Positions 9,535 through 17,381 of a DNA stretch of 43,216 bases are shown in pieces (position 1 is the first letter of the stretch; each line of letters opens with the position of its first letter). The position numbers and the translations under genes were made by a program. The stretch spans positions 1 to 43,216 of the IMG/VR virus record IMGVR_UViG_3300036785_000047; one strand, given 5' to 3'. Source of the stretch: a virus. The notes beneath the pieces were generated by a model. It was given only the letters and a program-made list of their open reading frames with translations. It did no database searches and was not told where the DNA came from.

Positions 9535-9986
9535 CACTCCACGGCTAAATGTAGGTTGTCCGTCAGGTATCGGTTTGGTGCTGTCCCAGGATGCTGGACT
9601 ACCATTGCTACAGCAAATCCACCTGGCGCCCATGCTGCTGGGAATCGAAGCACCTTTGCTAACCGTGGCCTTATCTCATGTGGTCTAGTTCCCTCATGAT
9701 GCATAAGGGCAATCGGATGTGAACTCCCAACTTGTGCTTCTGGCATTGCCGGATATGGAGTGGCGCTAACTCTCTTGACGATACTATCACGCAAATTACC
9801 ATATCCGCCACCCGCGTGAACGTGCCCCATGCGTATCTGCTTCTTGGCGGCATCCTGCAAAATGACAGCACGCTTGATCAAGTAAACAACAACCATGCCA
9901 TTTGGCCCAGTCAGCATGTCAGCAAGAACCTGATTATCAATGACGAAAGTCACATTTTTGCTATTGTTGATTCTGCCGCTGACCAT
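9534..9986 (-). CDS. HK97 gp10-like neck / tail-completion protein
   Basis: This 150-residue protein resembles the HK97 gp10 family, which joins the head connector to the tail. Residues near 95-140 carry the family signature: HPIALMHHEGTRPHEIRP, then AKVLRFP, and VVQHPGTAPNRYLTDNL at the C-terminus. The ATG at 9986 overlaps the stop of the previous gene (TAATG, 9984-9988) and is preferred over an in-frame GTG at 9998. It sits in a tightly coupled neck cluster followed at once by the tail chaperones. Function is assigned by signature and order. Confidence 0.82.
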   Translation of the reverse strand: MVSGRINNSKNVTFVIDNQVLADMLTGPNGMVVVYLIKRAVILQDAAKKQIRMGHVHAGGGYGNLRDSIVKRVSATPYPAMPEAQVGSSHPIALMHHEGTRPHEIRPRLAKVLRFPAAWAPGGFAVAMVVQHPGTAPNRYLTDNLHLAVE

Positions 9987-10486
9987 TAGCCAACCCACCC
10001 AGCAGCATTGCTGACAACCTCAACCGTATACACGATTTGCGTTGCCGCCAATGCCCCTAATGGACCAATCGTATTCAGTTGCCCAACCGTTGTGGGGATA
10101 TTGCGGGGTACCAAGGAGTGCTGGGCGTCGATGGTCTCCAGAGCAACCCGCAATGCCATAGCATCATTCATGATCACACCGGCACTGGTTGTCAGGTCTC
10201 CTGGTGACGGTGGTTCGCCATCCTCTTCCATCGTTGGCACGCATCGAACTAACGTCACATAGAACTCAGCAGACTTGCGCCGTATTGCATGTGGTGCTGG
10301 ATATGGCGAATCATTGCCCTGGAAATTGCTGATGATTCTTGACAGATGGACTGTCATCTGCTCACAGTCAAAGACCAGATCAGCACCTGGCGCACAATAG
10401 ACACGATCAGGTATCGTGACACCTTGTGCCGTCAATTGATCCTGGACCAATTGAAGCAAGTCTTGTGATAGAGTGAGAAGATCCAT
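9986..10486 (-). CDS. Head-tail connector / tail terminator-like protein
   Basis: This 166-residue protein lies between the small PKD-like neck protein and the gp10-like protein, the usual place of a second head-tail connector or tail terminator. Its start overlaps the preceding stop as TGATG (10484-10488). Recognisable elements are an N-terminal amphipathic helix (LSQDLLQLVQDQL), CEQMTVHLSRI and RRKSAEFYVTLVRCVPT. A long helix then leads to the C-terminal IVYTVEVVS strand. This pattern recurs in actinophage proteins at the same locus, but no diagnostic catalytic or binding residue exists. I cannot separate terminator from connector by reading alone. Confidence 0.6.
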   Translation of the reverse strand: MDLLTLSQDLLQLVQDQLTAQGVTIPDRVYCAPGADLVFDCEQMTVHLSRIISNFQGNDSPYPAPHAIRRKSAEFYVTLVRCVPTMEEDGEPPSPGDLTTSAGVIMNDAMALRVALETIDAQHSLVPRNIPTTVGQLNTIGPLGALAATQIVYTVEVVSNAAGWVG

Positions 10487-10764
10487 CAGAACGTCACTAC
10501 CATCTCGATGTCTTTGTCGTCAACGTGAAGCTTGATGGTATACGACTCATCATCATGATGATCAGTGTAATTGTGGATAGACGATGTATCACCGGCATGA
10601 ATCGTCGATGCTGGCGTCCCATCGCCCCAATCGACAGATCGATCTTGCTGTTGGACTGGGATGGTGATTCTGATTGCACCATCGATCTTCTGGCTATATT
10701 CCATCGTGACTTCGCGCAATGAATTCACCGGTTCATATGGGACAAACGGATCCATGTATGTCAT
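10486..10764 (-). CDS. Small PKD-like neck protein
   Basis: This 92-residue protein is most likely started at ATG 10764, which overlaps the adaptor stop as ATGA (10761-10764); an in-frame ATG at 10776 is less well placed. It contains VDWGDGTPAS (about residues 42-51) followed by SIHNYTDHHDDESYTIKLHV. This is the WGDG...H-Y-x-V pattern of PKD/Ig-like beta sandwiches, so it is probably a single Ig-like domain. Its place in the neck cluster suggests a role in the head-tail interface or as a decoration domain. The exact role is unknown. Confidence 0.6.
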   Translation of the reverse strand: MTYMDPFVPYEPVNSLREVTMEYSQKIDGAIRITIPVQQQDRSVDWGDGTPASTIHAGDTSSIHNYTDHHDDESYTIKLHVDDKDIEMVVTF

Positions 10765-11591
10765 GATGCTGGCCATGTCTGGCGGCGGCCAAGATTGACC
10801 ATGTCTGGACTGAATACCATAGGCTTCCTAATTTGCTTGTTTGGATTGAATGCTCTGATGAATACATCAACCATATACAAGCCGGTGAATCCCTGGCTGA
10901 TGAATGTCATTGGATCCAACACTGCGATGCTCACACCCTGCCGGCTGATGGATGAAACTCTGGATGGCAACTTACATTGCCCAGCTAATGCTGGTGTTTG
11001 AGCTTTGTAAAACTCTGATGCTAGTAGCGTCGCCGCAGCCTGGCCAGATTCTGGTGGGTCTTGGCCGAATGTGAATGATACTGCGAACGTACACAGTTGG
11101 TCTGTAGTTCTTGATAAATCTTGGCACGTGGGCCAGCCCGAGCAGTCTTGACGGACAAGCCACTTTGCGTCATCGATTCGGTAGTCTGCTGGATCCAATA
11201 CTGCTCCATCAATCATTACCTCCTCAACACTAACGATTGGACTACGACCCAGACCGATTATGTACGAACCATTGCAGCCACGATAGTCACAACCATGGCA
11301 CACACTCCATAGCCAGTCTGGATTGTAACCAAATCCCCAGCCTCCGTTGATGATTCTTGAGTTCCACATATGATCAGGGATTTGCTCTGGGCGGGATGTT
11401 GGCCGAACGTTGGTCACCGAGACTGAGCCAGAGAATTGTCGCCCAGATAATGCATACAACAATTCACTGGCCACCACAATTGAATTATCAAGCAGCGCCT
11501 GCCCATTGGCGTCATCTGCAGCAGGCGCATTGTCGCCTAGCACATATGACACCTGGCTGGATGTTGTCCATTCTTGAGCAGGCGCTGTCAT
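10761..11591 (-). CDS. Head-to-tail adaptor protein
   Basis: This 276-residue protein matches the actinobacteriophage adaptor that docks under the portal. The start at 11591 (MTAPAQEWTTSSQ) follows an AAGGGGATTATC ribosome site; longer upstream frames overlap the previous gene and are not needed. The middle carries a Cys cluster (VCHGCDYRGCNGS, near residue 105). It is followed by IIGLGRSPIVSVEEVMIDG, then YRIDDAKWLVRQD, WPTCQDL and SISRQGVSIAVLDPMTF, all recurrent family landmarks. The Cys cluster may bind metal or form disulphides in the virion, which is inference. A 16-base spacer separates it from the upstream structural gene. Confidence 0.78.
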   Translation of the reverse strand: MTAPAQEWTTSSQVSYVLGDNAPAADDANGQALLDNSIVVASELLYALSGRQFSGSVSVTNVRPTSRPEQIPDHMWNSRIINGGWGFGYNPDWLWSVCHGCDYRGCNGSYIIGLGRSPIVSVEEVMIDGAVLDPADYRIDDAKWLVRQDCSGWPTCQDLSRTTDQLCTFAVSFTFGQDPPESGQAAATLLASEFYKAQTPALAGQCKLPSRVSSISRQGVSIAVLDPMTFISQGFTGLYMVDVFIRAFNPNKQIRKPMVFSPDMVNLGRRQTWPAS

Positions 11592-11607
11592 GATAATCCC
11601 CTTGTTA

Positions 11608-12456
11608 TTACGGTGCTTGTCCAACTTGCCAGGCAGTGCCATCCCAGTAGGTATGGCTGTTGTCGCCGAGCACAACATAGTCACCAGTTGCCCATACCGT
11701 TGTTGGCGATGCAACAATGGATACGGTCATCTGGCTGAAGTTGGCCGGTGGCGATGCACCAGCAGGCGTCCAAGCACCAGGCGTGCCAGCAGTCGCACCA
11801 GTAGCAACCTGGCCAGGTACTTTCTGCATGCCGATTTGGATAGTCGGCAGTGAATCGTCATACATGGCCTGGACAACTTTGCTGCTGTCGTATGGCCAAT
11901 CGCCCAATGGGCCGTCGCCCCATGATGGATTCTCAATTGCAAACCCATCAAAGATTGTGGCCATTGAGTTGATGTCCACCGTACGGTTGCCCTTGCGCAG
12001 ATACATGCGAGGCCACAGCCAGCGCATGTATGGCTGATCTGCTGGCTGATACCCATCGACGACATATCGCGTCCAGGCTTCAACACCAATACCATTTGGA
12101 GTTGGATCCTTGAGCAATGCTGGATATTGGAAGCCTGTTACATCCGTTGGTTGCGCTGTATCGTAGAAGATTTCTCCACCAGTCATCAGCACTTCCAGCT
12201 CAGGGTCTGGAACACACAATTCAGTTTCAATTGTCAGACGCTTGAGCAGGTCAGGCGTGCGATAGACCACGCACAGATTGCCACTGGCCCCACGGTTGCT
12301 GATCTCCAACCCAGCTTCAATATCTGGGTTGAAGTCGATCTTGACGAGTTGGTCACTGGTATACATGTTGTTCCCAGCAGCCGGTGAACCGTCAAAATCC
12401 AGAGCCGTTACTCTGATCGCCGCACATTGTAGTGAGGCGCCAGCCTGATTAGTCAT
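11608..12456 (-). CDS. Structural protein, candidate major tail (tube) protein
   Basis: This 282-residue beta-rich protein belongs to a family found in actinophages near the capsid gene. Landmarks are VKIDFNPDIEAGLEISNR, NLCVVYRTPD, LKRLTIETELCVPDPELE and LMTGGEIF. A C-terminal region has a Pro/Gly/Ala linker (about 218-238) leading into a small second domain with YVVLGDNSHTYWDG. No tube gene occurs between the gp10-like gene and the chaperones, its normal site, so this is the best tube candidate. A fold plus an added C-terminal domain is common in tube proteins. It could equally be a decoration or connector protein. An AGGAGG site lies 10 bases before the ATG. Confidence 0.5.
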   Translation of the reverse strand: MTNQAGASLQCAAIRVTALDFDGSPAAGNNMYTSDQLVKIDFNPDIEAGLEISNRGASGNLCVVYRTPDLLKRLTIETELCVPDPELEVLMTGGEIFYDTAQPTDVTGFQYPALLKDPTPNGIGVEAWTRYVVDGYQPADQPYMRWLWPRMYLRKGNRTVDINSMATIFDGFAIENPSWGDGPLGDWPYDSSKVVQAMYDDSLPTIQIGMQKVPGQVATGATAGTPGAWTPAGASPPANFSQMTVSIVASPTTVWATGDYVVLGDNSHTYWDGTAWQVGQAP

Positions 12457-12471
12457 ATGCCTCTTGCCTCC

Positions 12472-13359
12472 TTACAATGTTATCGTAGTTGCGACGCGAG
12501 CGAATGCGATGCCATCCCATGACGCACAGGCCATCCGGTAGGCACGCGTGTCTACAGTGTTCGTTGCCCTGTTCAGTGCCAGGTTCACATCCCCTTCTGG
12601 CCATGGGATAATTGGCCCAGTCCTGACGTCGGTGATGCCAGTCGCATAGATGTTGAAGCTTCCTGTCGGTGCGACTGGTGGACCAGACTGCGATGCCGGA
12701 TAATGTCCATACCCAGCGCCAGGCAGTACAATTGTGTCGCGGATCGTCAGGATCAGATTGCCCTCGCGTCGCATTCCACCGGCTGGCAGATAGGCAGAAA
12801 CCCATGCCGGCATATGGATCATACCTCGTCCACCATACGACATTTGCGATAGATAAGACTCGCAAATTGCGATCGCCTCAACAACTGAGGTGGCGGTGTA
12901 AGCATCTACACCGGTGGCCTGCTCAAGATACAAATTCTGGTATCCAGCAGCCTTAGTTAACAGGCCATTCCAGAGCTCATATTCAAGCAACTTTGGCGTT
13001 GCTGCATCGAGCAATCCCTGCGCTCGTTGCTGATGCTCGGCCAAATCAGCGCCCATTGCTGAGCAGGTGTATTTCGTTGACAAGAGATATGGCGTCCAGA
13101 ATGTGGCGACACCCTTCTTGTCAACTGGAACGCCGATGTTGTCACCAGCACAAGCATCGTCGATGTTCATTTCGCCGTTGCCCATCGGCAAATAAGCGAA
13201 GCCTTGCTCCCATCGAACATCAGAGGCATCACTGGGATTCCTTGATGATCTGAGGAGGTTGACTGGCGATGGCGTAAGTGGTGGTGGTACGCTGACGCCA
13301 GCAGCAGCGGTCAGCGCACCGCCCATCGGCACAATTCCGAACTCAACAGTTGCTGTCAT
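12472..13359 (-). CDS. Conserved structural protein downstream of capsid gene
   Basis: This protein of about 295 residues follows the capsid gene by 35 bases. An AGGAGG ribosome site ends 5 bases before ATG 13359; a second ATG directly upstream (13362) is too close to it. The sequence resembles an actinophage family of unnamed proteins found between capsid and adaptor genes: VPPPLTPSPVNLL near the start, RWEQGFAYLP, a helical stretch LAEHQQRAQGLLD, LWNGLL, RGMIHMPAW, YGHYP and NIYATGITDVRTG. Such placement suggests a virion role, perhaps vertex, decoration or tail tube. No enzyme motif is visible, and the function is not known to me. Confidence 0.6.
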   Translation of the reverse strand: MTATVEFGIVPMGGALTAAAGVSVPPPLTPSPVNLLRSSRNPSDASDVRWEQGFAYLPMGNGEMNIDDACAGDNIGVPVDKKGVATFWTPYLLSTKYTCSAMGADLAEHQQRAQGLLDAATPKLLEYELWNGLLTKAAGYQNLYLEQATGVDAYTATSVVEAIAICESYLSQMSYGGRGMIHMPAWVSAYLPAGGMRREGNLILTIRDTIVLPGAGYGHYPASQSGPPVAPTGSFNIYATGITDVRTGPIIPWPEGDVNLALNRATNTVDTRAYRMACASWDGIAFARVATTITL

Positions 13360-13394
13360 CATGGCCTCCTAATTACCATGTGGAGGTTGATGAC

Positions 13395-15053
13395 TTAGCC
13401 TGGAACGTCGCCAGTGTTGACTGTGCCGGCAGACAAACCAGTCGGCTTGCATGTGATTGTGACCTTGAGAGATTCGTTGCCGCGCATGGCGACACCCTCA
13501 AAGTCCTCACGCCAGATCTCGTAATCGTTGGTGCTGTTGAGAGTGGAATCTCTCACGACACCAAGATCGATCTGACCACCATCCAGGAACTGAAAGGTGC
13601 CTTCTGCGAACAGGTACGCCACGAACGTTGCCGGCCACAATTGGGCTGGGCCGGCAGCCGGTGGCGTCCACGGCGCTGCGATCGTCTCCAGCAACCAGAT
13701 TGGCGAGCAATTGCGCGCGTTGAACCATCCTTCAATATCAGCATCGCTGATAGCCAAAGGATCACGGTTGTCCGTATCGTGCGCAAGTTCCATTGCGATG
13801 TCGGCACGCATCATATCGTGCACCCAGTCAGGCAACGCAATACGCAGTACTGCGTTGGCCAAACGATGCCGATACTCATACGACGAAATGATGCGGTCAA
13901 GTGTCGTCAGGATCGTGCGCGCGGCACCAAGAACGTCAGTGGCCGTGAGAGCAAGGCTCGCAGCATCGATTGCATTGAGCAACGTCAATTCAGCCGTACG
14001 AGCCGCCGCGACATCCAGCAACGTTGTTTGCGCGGTGACTTGCTCGGGATTGTATTTGCCCATCATGTTGCCGACCTTGACGCACACTGGAATGCCGTAG
14101 ATTTCAGCACTCGTGAAAGGCTCGCAAACAACCGTCATGCAAGCCTTGGTTGCCGTGCCACCCTGATCCATCGCGACTGTCCACGGCACTGGCGGGGTGA
14201 TCGCCGAAAGCTTGGGCGGCGTCATGAATTGCACGCCACCGCGCGTCGCACCGAAGTTCGGCAGCGCCGACTTCAATGGGCGAACGGTGTCACCGATTGT
14301 TTCCACCGTGTAGTCGATGGGCAATGGTGCACAGATTCCACCATATGCCACAAGGGCTCTTGGCGCCATTGCCTCACGGAACTTCCGGCTGTTGACCGTT
14401 GGGTCATCGCCCAGCTGACGCTCTTCTGGGAACTCCTTGATGACCGATGCGACAAGGACATCGTCCGGTGTACCGCTGCGACCCAGGCCGTGCAGTTTGC
14501 GAATGATCGCCTGGGACAATTGATCGGCGCTCGTGATCTCCTGGCCAACGCCAAAGCCTGGCACATCGCCGGCAGCGACAAGACGTGTCTTGACGCGCAT
14601 GGTGTTGTTGCCCTTTGCTGGCGGATTGCCCTTGCCGGCAACGCGGCCCAGGCTTGGACGAATTGGCTTTGTTGACGCAGCGATTTGCTTGCTTGATGGG
14701 GGCTCAGCTACATCCCCCTCGTCAGCATCGTCGTCATCCTCGCCAGAAGCAGAATCGTCGCTGTCATCGCTGCTGTCGTCAGCAGAATCGCCAGCAGGAT
14801 CAGGATGAACATTGGCGCGCAATTCAGCAAGACTTTCGGCAGCTTCTGCCTCAGCCGTTGCTTGCGCATCTTGGGCGGCTCTGACATCTGAAATGGCCCC
14901 ACTAATTCCATTGAGGTCTGTCAGGCTCCCACCGTCGCTGTCTGCCTTGTCGAACGCATCGACAAGTTCGGACTCCAAGGCAGCAAGCTCATCAGAGGAC
15001 AATGTCCCCAGATTCGCAAGCCTTTCCTCGAATGCCCTTCTCCACTCTTCCAC
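13395..15053 (-). CDS. Major capsid protein, HK97 fold, with fused scaffold domain
   Basis: This 552-residue protein starts with GTG at 15053 behind a strong AAGGTGATC ribosome site. Residues 1-85 are helical and rich in Ala/Glu, followed by an extremely acidic Asp/Ser run (88-114) and a basic Pro/Gly linker. This fits a delta or scaffold domain that the protease would remove during maturation. From about residue 200 the sequence looks like an actinophage HK97-type capsid: LPIDYTVETIGDTVRPLKSALP, the P-domain-like long helix VAAARTAELTLLNAID, and the C-terminal DLGVVRDSTLNSTNDYEIW with EDFEGVAMRG. The protease gene lies just upstream and the connectors lie downstream. The cleavage site is not visible with certainty; it may lie near residues 150-165. 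Confidence 0.88.
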   Translation of the reverse strand: MEEWRRAFEERLANLGTLSSDELAALESELVDAFDKADSDGGSLTDLNGISGAISDVRAAQDAQATAEAEAAESLAELRANVHPDPAGDSADDSSDDSDDSASGEDDDDADEGDVAEPPSSKQIAASTKPIRPSLGRVAGKGNPPAKGNNTMRVKTRLVAAGDVPGFGVGQEITSADQLSQAIIRKLHGLGRSGTPDDVLVASVIKEFPEERQLGDDPTVNSRKFREAMAPRALVAYGGICAPLPIDYTVETIGDTVRPLKSALPNFGATRGGVQFMTPPKLSAITPPVPWTVAMDQGGTATKACMTVVCEPFTSAEIYGIPVCVKVGNMMGKYNPEQVTAQTTLLDVAAARTAELTLLNAIDAASLALTATDVLGAARTILTTLDRIISSYEYRHRLANAVLRIALPDWVHDMMRADIAMELAHDTDNRDPLAISDADIEGWFNARNCSPIWLLETIAAPWTPPAAGPAQLWPATFVAYLFAEGTFQFLDGGQIDLGVVRDSTLNSTNDYEIWREDFEGVAMRGNESLKVTITCKPTGLSAGTVNTGDVPG

Positions 15054-15057
15054 TTCT

Positions 15058-15136
15058 GATCACCTTCCAAACGTGGTAGTTGCTTACAACGTTTGGCAAT
15101 AGGGATCAAGTTCAAAGCTACGTGAGAACCTTGATC
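15058..15136 (-). promoter_or_regulatory. Spacer with two stem-loops before the capsid gene
   Basis: The 130-base spacer (15054-15183) between the protease and capsid genes has no gene. One hairpin pairs 15067-15074 (CCAAACGT) with 15089-15096. A second pairs 15104-15113 with 15126-15136 (one bulge). The first touches the capsid ribosome site AAGGTGATC (15058-15066). No T-run follows either, so RNA processing, stability or translational control of the abundant capsid mRNA is more likely than termination. Confidence 0.5.
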
Positions 15137-15183
15137 TTGCTTGCCGCCAAGCCCATGCTACGTATGAGCTTCAGCAATAGAGC

Positions 15184-17379
15184 CTACTTCTTGTTATGCA
15201 CTTCCTGCCGCAACGCCTGACGTGCTTGTCTCGACAAAATCTCAGTCGCTGTCGCCAGCGTTTGATCTGGCTTGGAACCATTCGATGTGATAGGGCCATT
15301 CTTCATGCGCTCACGCAACCGAATGACGTTGTTTGGCGTCATTGCACCAGCAGCAACAAGTGCGACTGGACGACCAGATGCAACGCGTGCCCTGGGCCGT
15401 TTGATCGGGAATCCCTGGACATTGACGGCCAATGACGCGATAAGTTCAAGGTGCCCTCCGAGTTCACGCCAATCGCCAGACAATCCCGCGGCCCGCAGGC
15501 GACGCGGTGTCAGCTCATCGACATCTGGTCGGAGGGCACCCGCTACCCATATCCCATATGGGTCTTCACCCACGTTGATATCTGCGACAACGGTTCCGGT
15601 GTTGTCGTAGTGTGCCTTGGCTTCCTCTGGGCTCTGCCAAAGCTCAGCGTGGCCAGTCCCCATCGTGATGACACCAGTTGGGATTTGGGAGCCTTCCTGG
15701 GTGACAATATACCCAGTTGTAAAGTACGAATAGTCAGAGGCACTATGCGGTGCCTTCATGCAACTTTGCTGATAGCCGATATGGCAATCAGTCCAGGCCG
15801 CCATATGGCCAAATACTCGGCCATCGTTCTCAACTGTGATTGGCGATATCTCCTCAAACATCGGATCGGCGAACCATGCTTCCGGTGGATCAATTGGAGC
15901 CAACATGGAAGAGGCAGTAAGGCCATGAACATTGCGTGGCGTCCTGTACGTGATATTCATGCTTGGCCATCTTTCCTCACCAGGCTTAGCTGATGCTGCC
16001 ATCACAGTTTCTCCAATGACTACATAGGCATCCTCGAATGCGGGGAATGGGCAAATCGTCGCGCCCATGATGCGGCCAGAGATGATCTTCTCACCAATTG
16101 TCACACCATCGGCAGATGCTGTAAATCCAAAGAGCAAGTCAAAGATGTCGAAGTCATCGTCATCCTCGACTTCATTGCCCTCAGCATCAATGAGCATAAG
16201 CTCACTGACGGCATCACCAATGTCAGCGCTGATGCCTCTGAGCATTCCATCCTTGACAAGTCGCGCAACCTCCTGCGCACCAGCAGCGGTGTCGAATTGG
16301 CCTTGTGATGAAATGATTGTTGTACCCTCTGGATACAACTTGCCAGTGCGACCATCAATGGCCTCTGGGTCAACTGGCTCACGTTGAATGCTATCAAGCT
16401 TGCCAGTGAGCTCAGCGCCTTCATGACCAAAGCCACCGGTATTGGTTTTCGCCATAGCCGGCAATGGCAAACTACGCCATGACAAGGCATCATGGTTGAT
16501 GTAGCGACTGTCACCAGTCCAGACACCTTCCATCAACATGATTGGAATGCTGAATGCATTGTTGGCTGCGTCAACGATCGGCGCACCAATATCGGCAGTC
16601 ATGCCATCCTTGCTGTCGTCCACCATACCACCATCCGTATCAACGCCGGCATCATCCAAGACGCCATTGACGGCCGCGATTTGTGCATCAGATGCATCAG
16701 AATCATCATTGCTATTCTGACCATCCTGCGCAACAACCTTCAGCTTGCCTGGCGAATTGGCATCGCTGACTTGATGATTGGTCGTTGTAGTCGATCCATC
16801 AGGGTGCTGTGATGTGACCGTGATGTTGCCGACATTCGCTGGGTTGCCATCCGATGTTACCTTTGTCCCAGCATCGTGCACTGAGGTGACGGCATCCTTG
16901 ATGGCACCGTGAAGATCAGAATTGGCCTTGCTATCAACGGCAGAGACAGGTTGGTTGCCTTTGCCCAACGCAGCCTTTGCATCGACCACACCACCTGGGC
17001 CAAAGATGAATGATTTGCCACTAGCACTCGCCTTGGCCGCACCAGTTCCACCTTTGAGCTCAGGTGGTTCTTGGCCAGCATCCTTGAGATGGCCAGCGAG
17101 ATGGTTGTACACGGTGTGCTTCTCATCTGGCTCAAGCGAATGGCCACCACGGCCACCGTTAAGCGCACCAATACCAGATGAGCAAGCTGCGGTGTTGGCC
17201 GCGCCCACCGAGCCATCGGCATTCACGTCATGATGTGGGAAGCTGTAGCTGCCTTTGGCATCGTCAGACCCAGATGGGTCTTTGTAGGCATGCATCTTCT
17301 TCAGATTGCCAGGTGTGGGATTCACCTTTGCCAATGCTGCAGAAGCATCCCATCCATCACTCGCAAATCGCTTGGCCAT
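15184..17379 (-). CDS. Capsid maturation protease with extended N- and C-terminal domains
   Basis: This 731-residue protein appears to be the prohead protease. ATG 17379 is chosen because GAGGA lies 6 bases upstream; an in-frame GTG at 17385 overlaps the portal stop. Residues 1-105 form a separate domain (GSYSFPHHDV, then HTVYNHLAGHLKDAG) seen attached to phage maturation proteins. Residues about 110-260 are low-complexity. The protease core lies at about 265-460, with GHEG (His319) and MLRGISADIGD (Ser384) as candidate catalytic positions. The C-terminal part (about 500-690) has GRVFGHMAAWTDCHIGY, YGIWVAGALRPDV and LSGDWRELGG, typical of actinophage capsid maturation proteases. It lies between portal and capsid genes. 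Catalytic residues are inferred by pattern. Confidence 0.82.
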   Translation of the reverse strand: MAKRFASDGWDASAALAKVNPTPGNLKKMHAYKDPSGSDDAKGSYSFPHHDVNADGSVGAANTAACSSGIGALNGGRGGHSLEPDEKHTVYNHLAGHLKDAGQEPPELKGGTGAAKASASGKSFIFGPGGVVDAKAALGKGNQPVSAVDSKANSDLHGAIKDAVTSVHDAGTKVTSDGNPANVGNITVTSQHPDGSTTTTNHQVSDANSPGKLKVVAQDGQNSNDDSDASDAQIAAVNGVLDDAGVDTDGGMVDDSKDGMTADIGAPIVDAANNAFSIPIMLMEGVWTGDSRYINHDALSWRSLPLPAMAKTNTGGFGHEGAELTGKLDSIQREPVDPEAIDGRTGKLYPEGTTIISSQGQFDTAAGAQEVARLVKDGMLRGISADIGDAVSELMLIDAEGNEVEDDDDFDIFDLLFGFTASADGVTIGEKIISGRIMGATICPFPAFEDAYVVIGETVMAASAKPGEERWPSMNITYRTPRNVHGLTASSMLAPIDPPEAWFADPMFEEISPITVENDGRVFGHMAAWTDCHIGYQQSCMKAPHSASDYSYFTTGYIVTQEGSQIPTGVITMGTGHAELWQSPEEAKAHYDNTGTVVADINVGEDPYGIWVAGALRPDVDELTPRRLRAAGLSGDWRELGGHLELIASLAVNVQGFPIKRPRARVASGRPVALVAAGAMTPNNVIRLRERMKNGPITSNGSKPDQTLATATEILSRQARQALRQEVHNKK

Positions 17380-17381
17380 CT

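Noticed and set aside
9190-9633. Longer start of the first chaperone at 9633
   Set aside because: The additional 33 codons lie inside the gp10-like gene and translate to a Trp/Cys/Ser-rich shadow; TGATG at 9532-9536 marks the start.
12449-12865. Minus-strand frame of 138 codons inside the structural gene at 12472-13359
   Set aside because: Off-frame to a gene with recognisable family landmarks; Trp/Arg/His-rich translation.
13350-14675. Long plus-strand frame of 441 codons opposite the capsid gene
   Set aside because: It is the antisense shadow of the well-recognised capsid protein gene; its translation is rich in Arg, Cys and His with no motif, and all convincing genes are on the minus strand.
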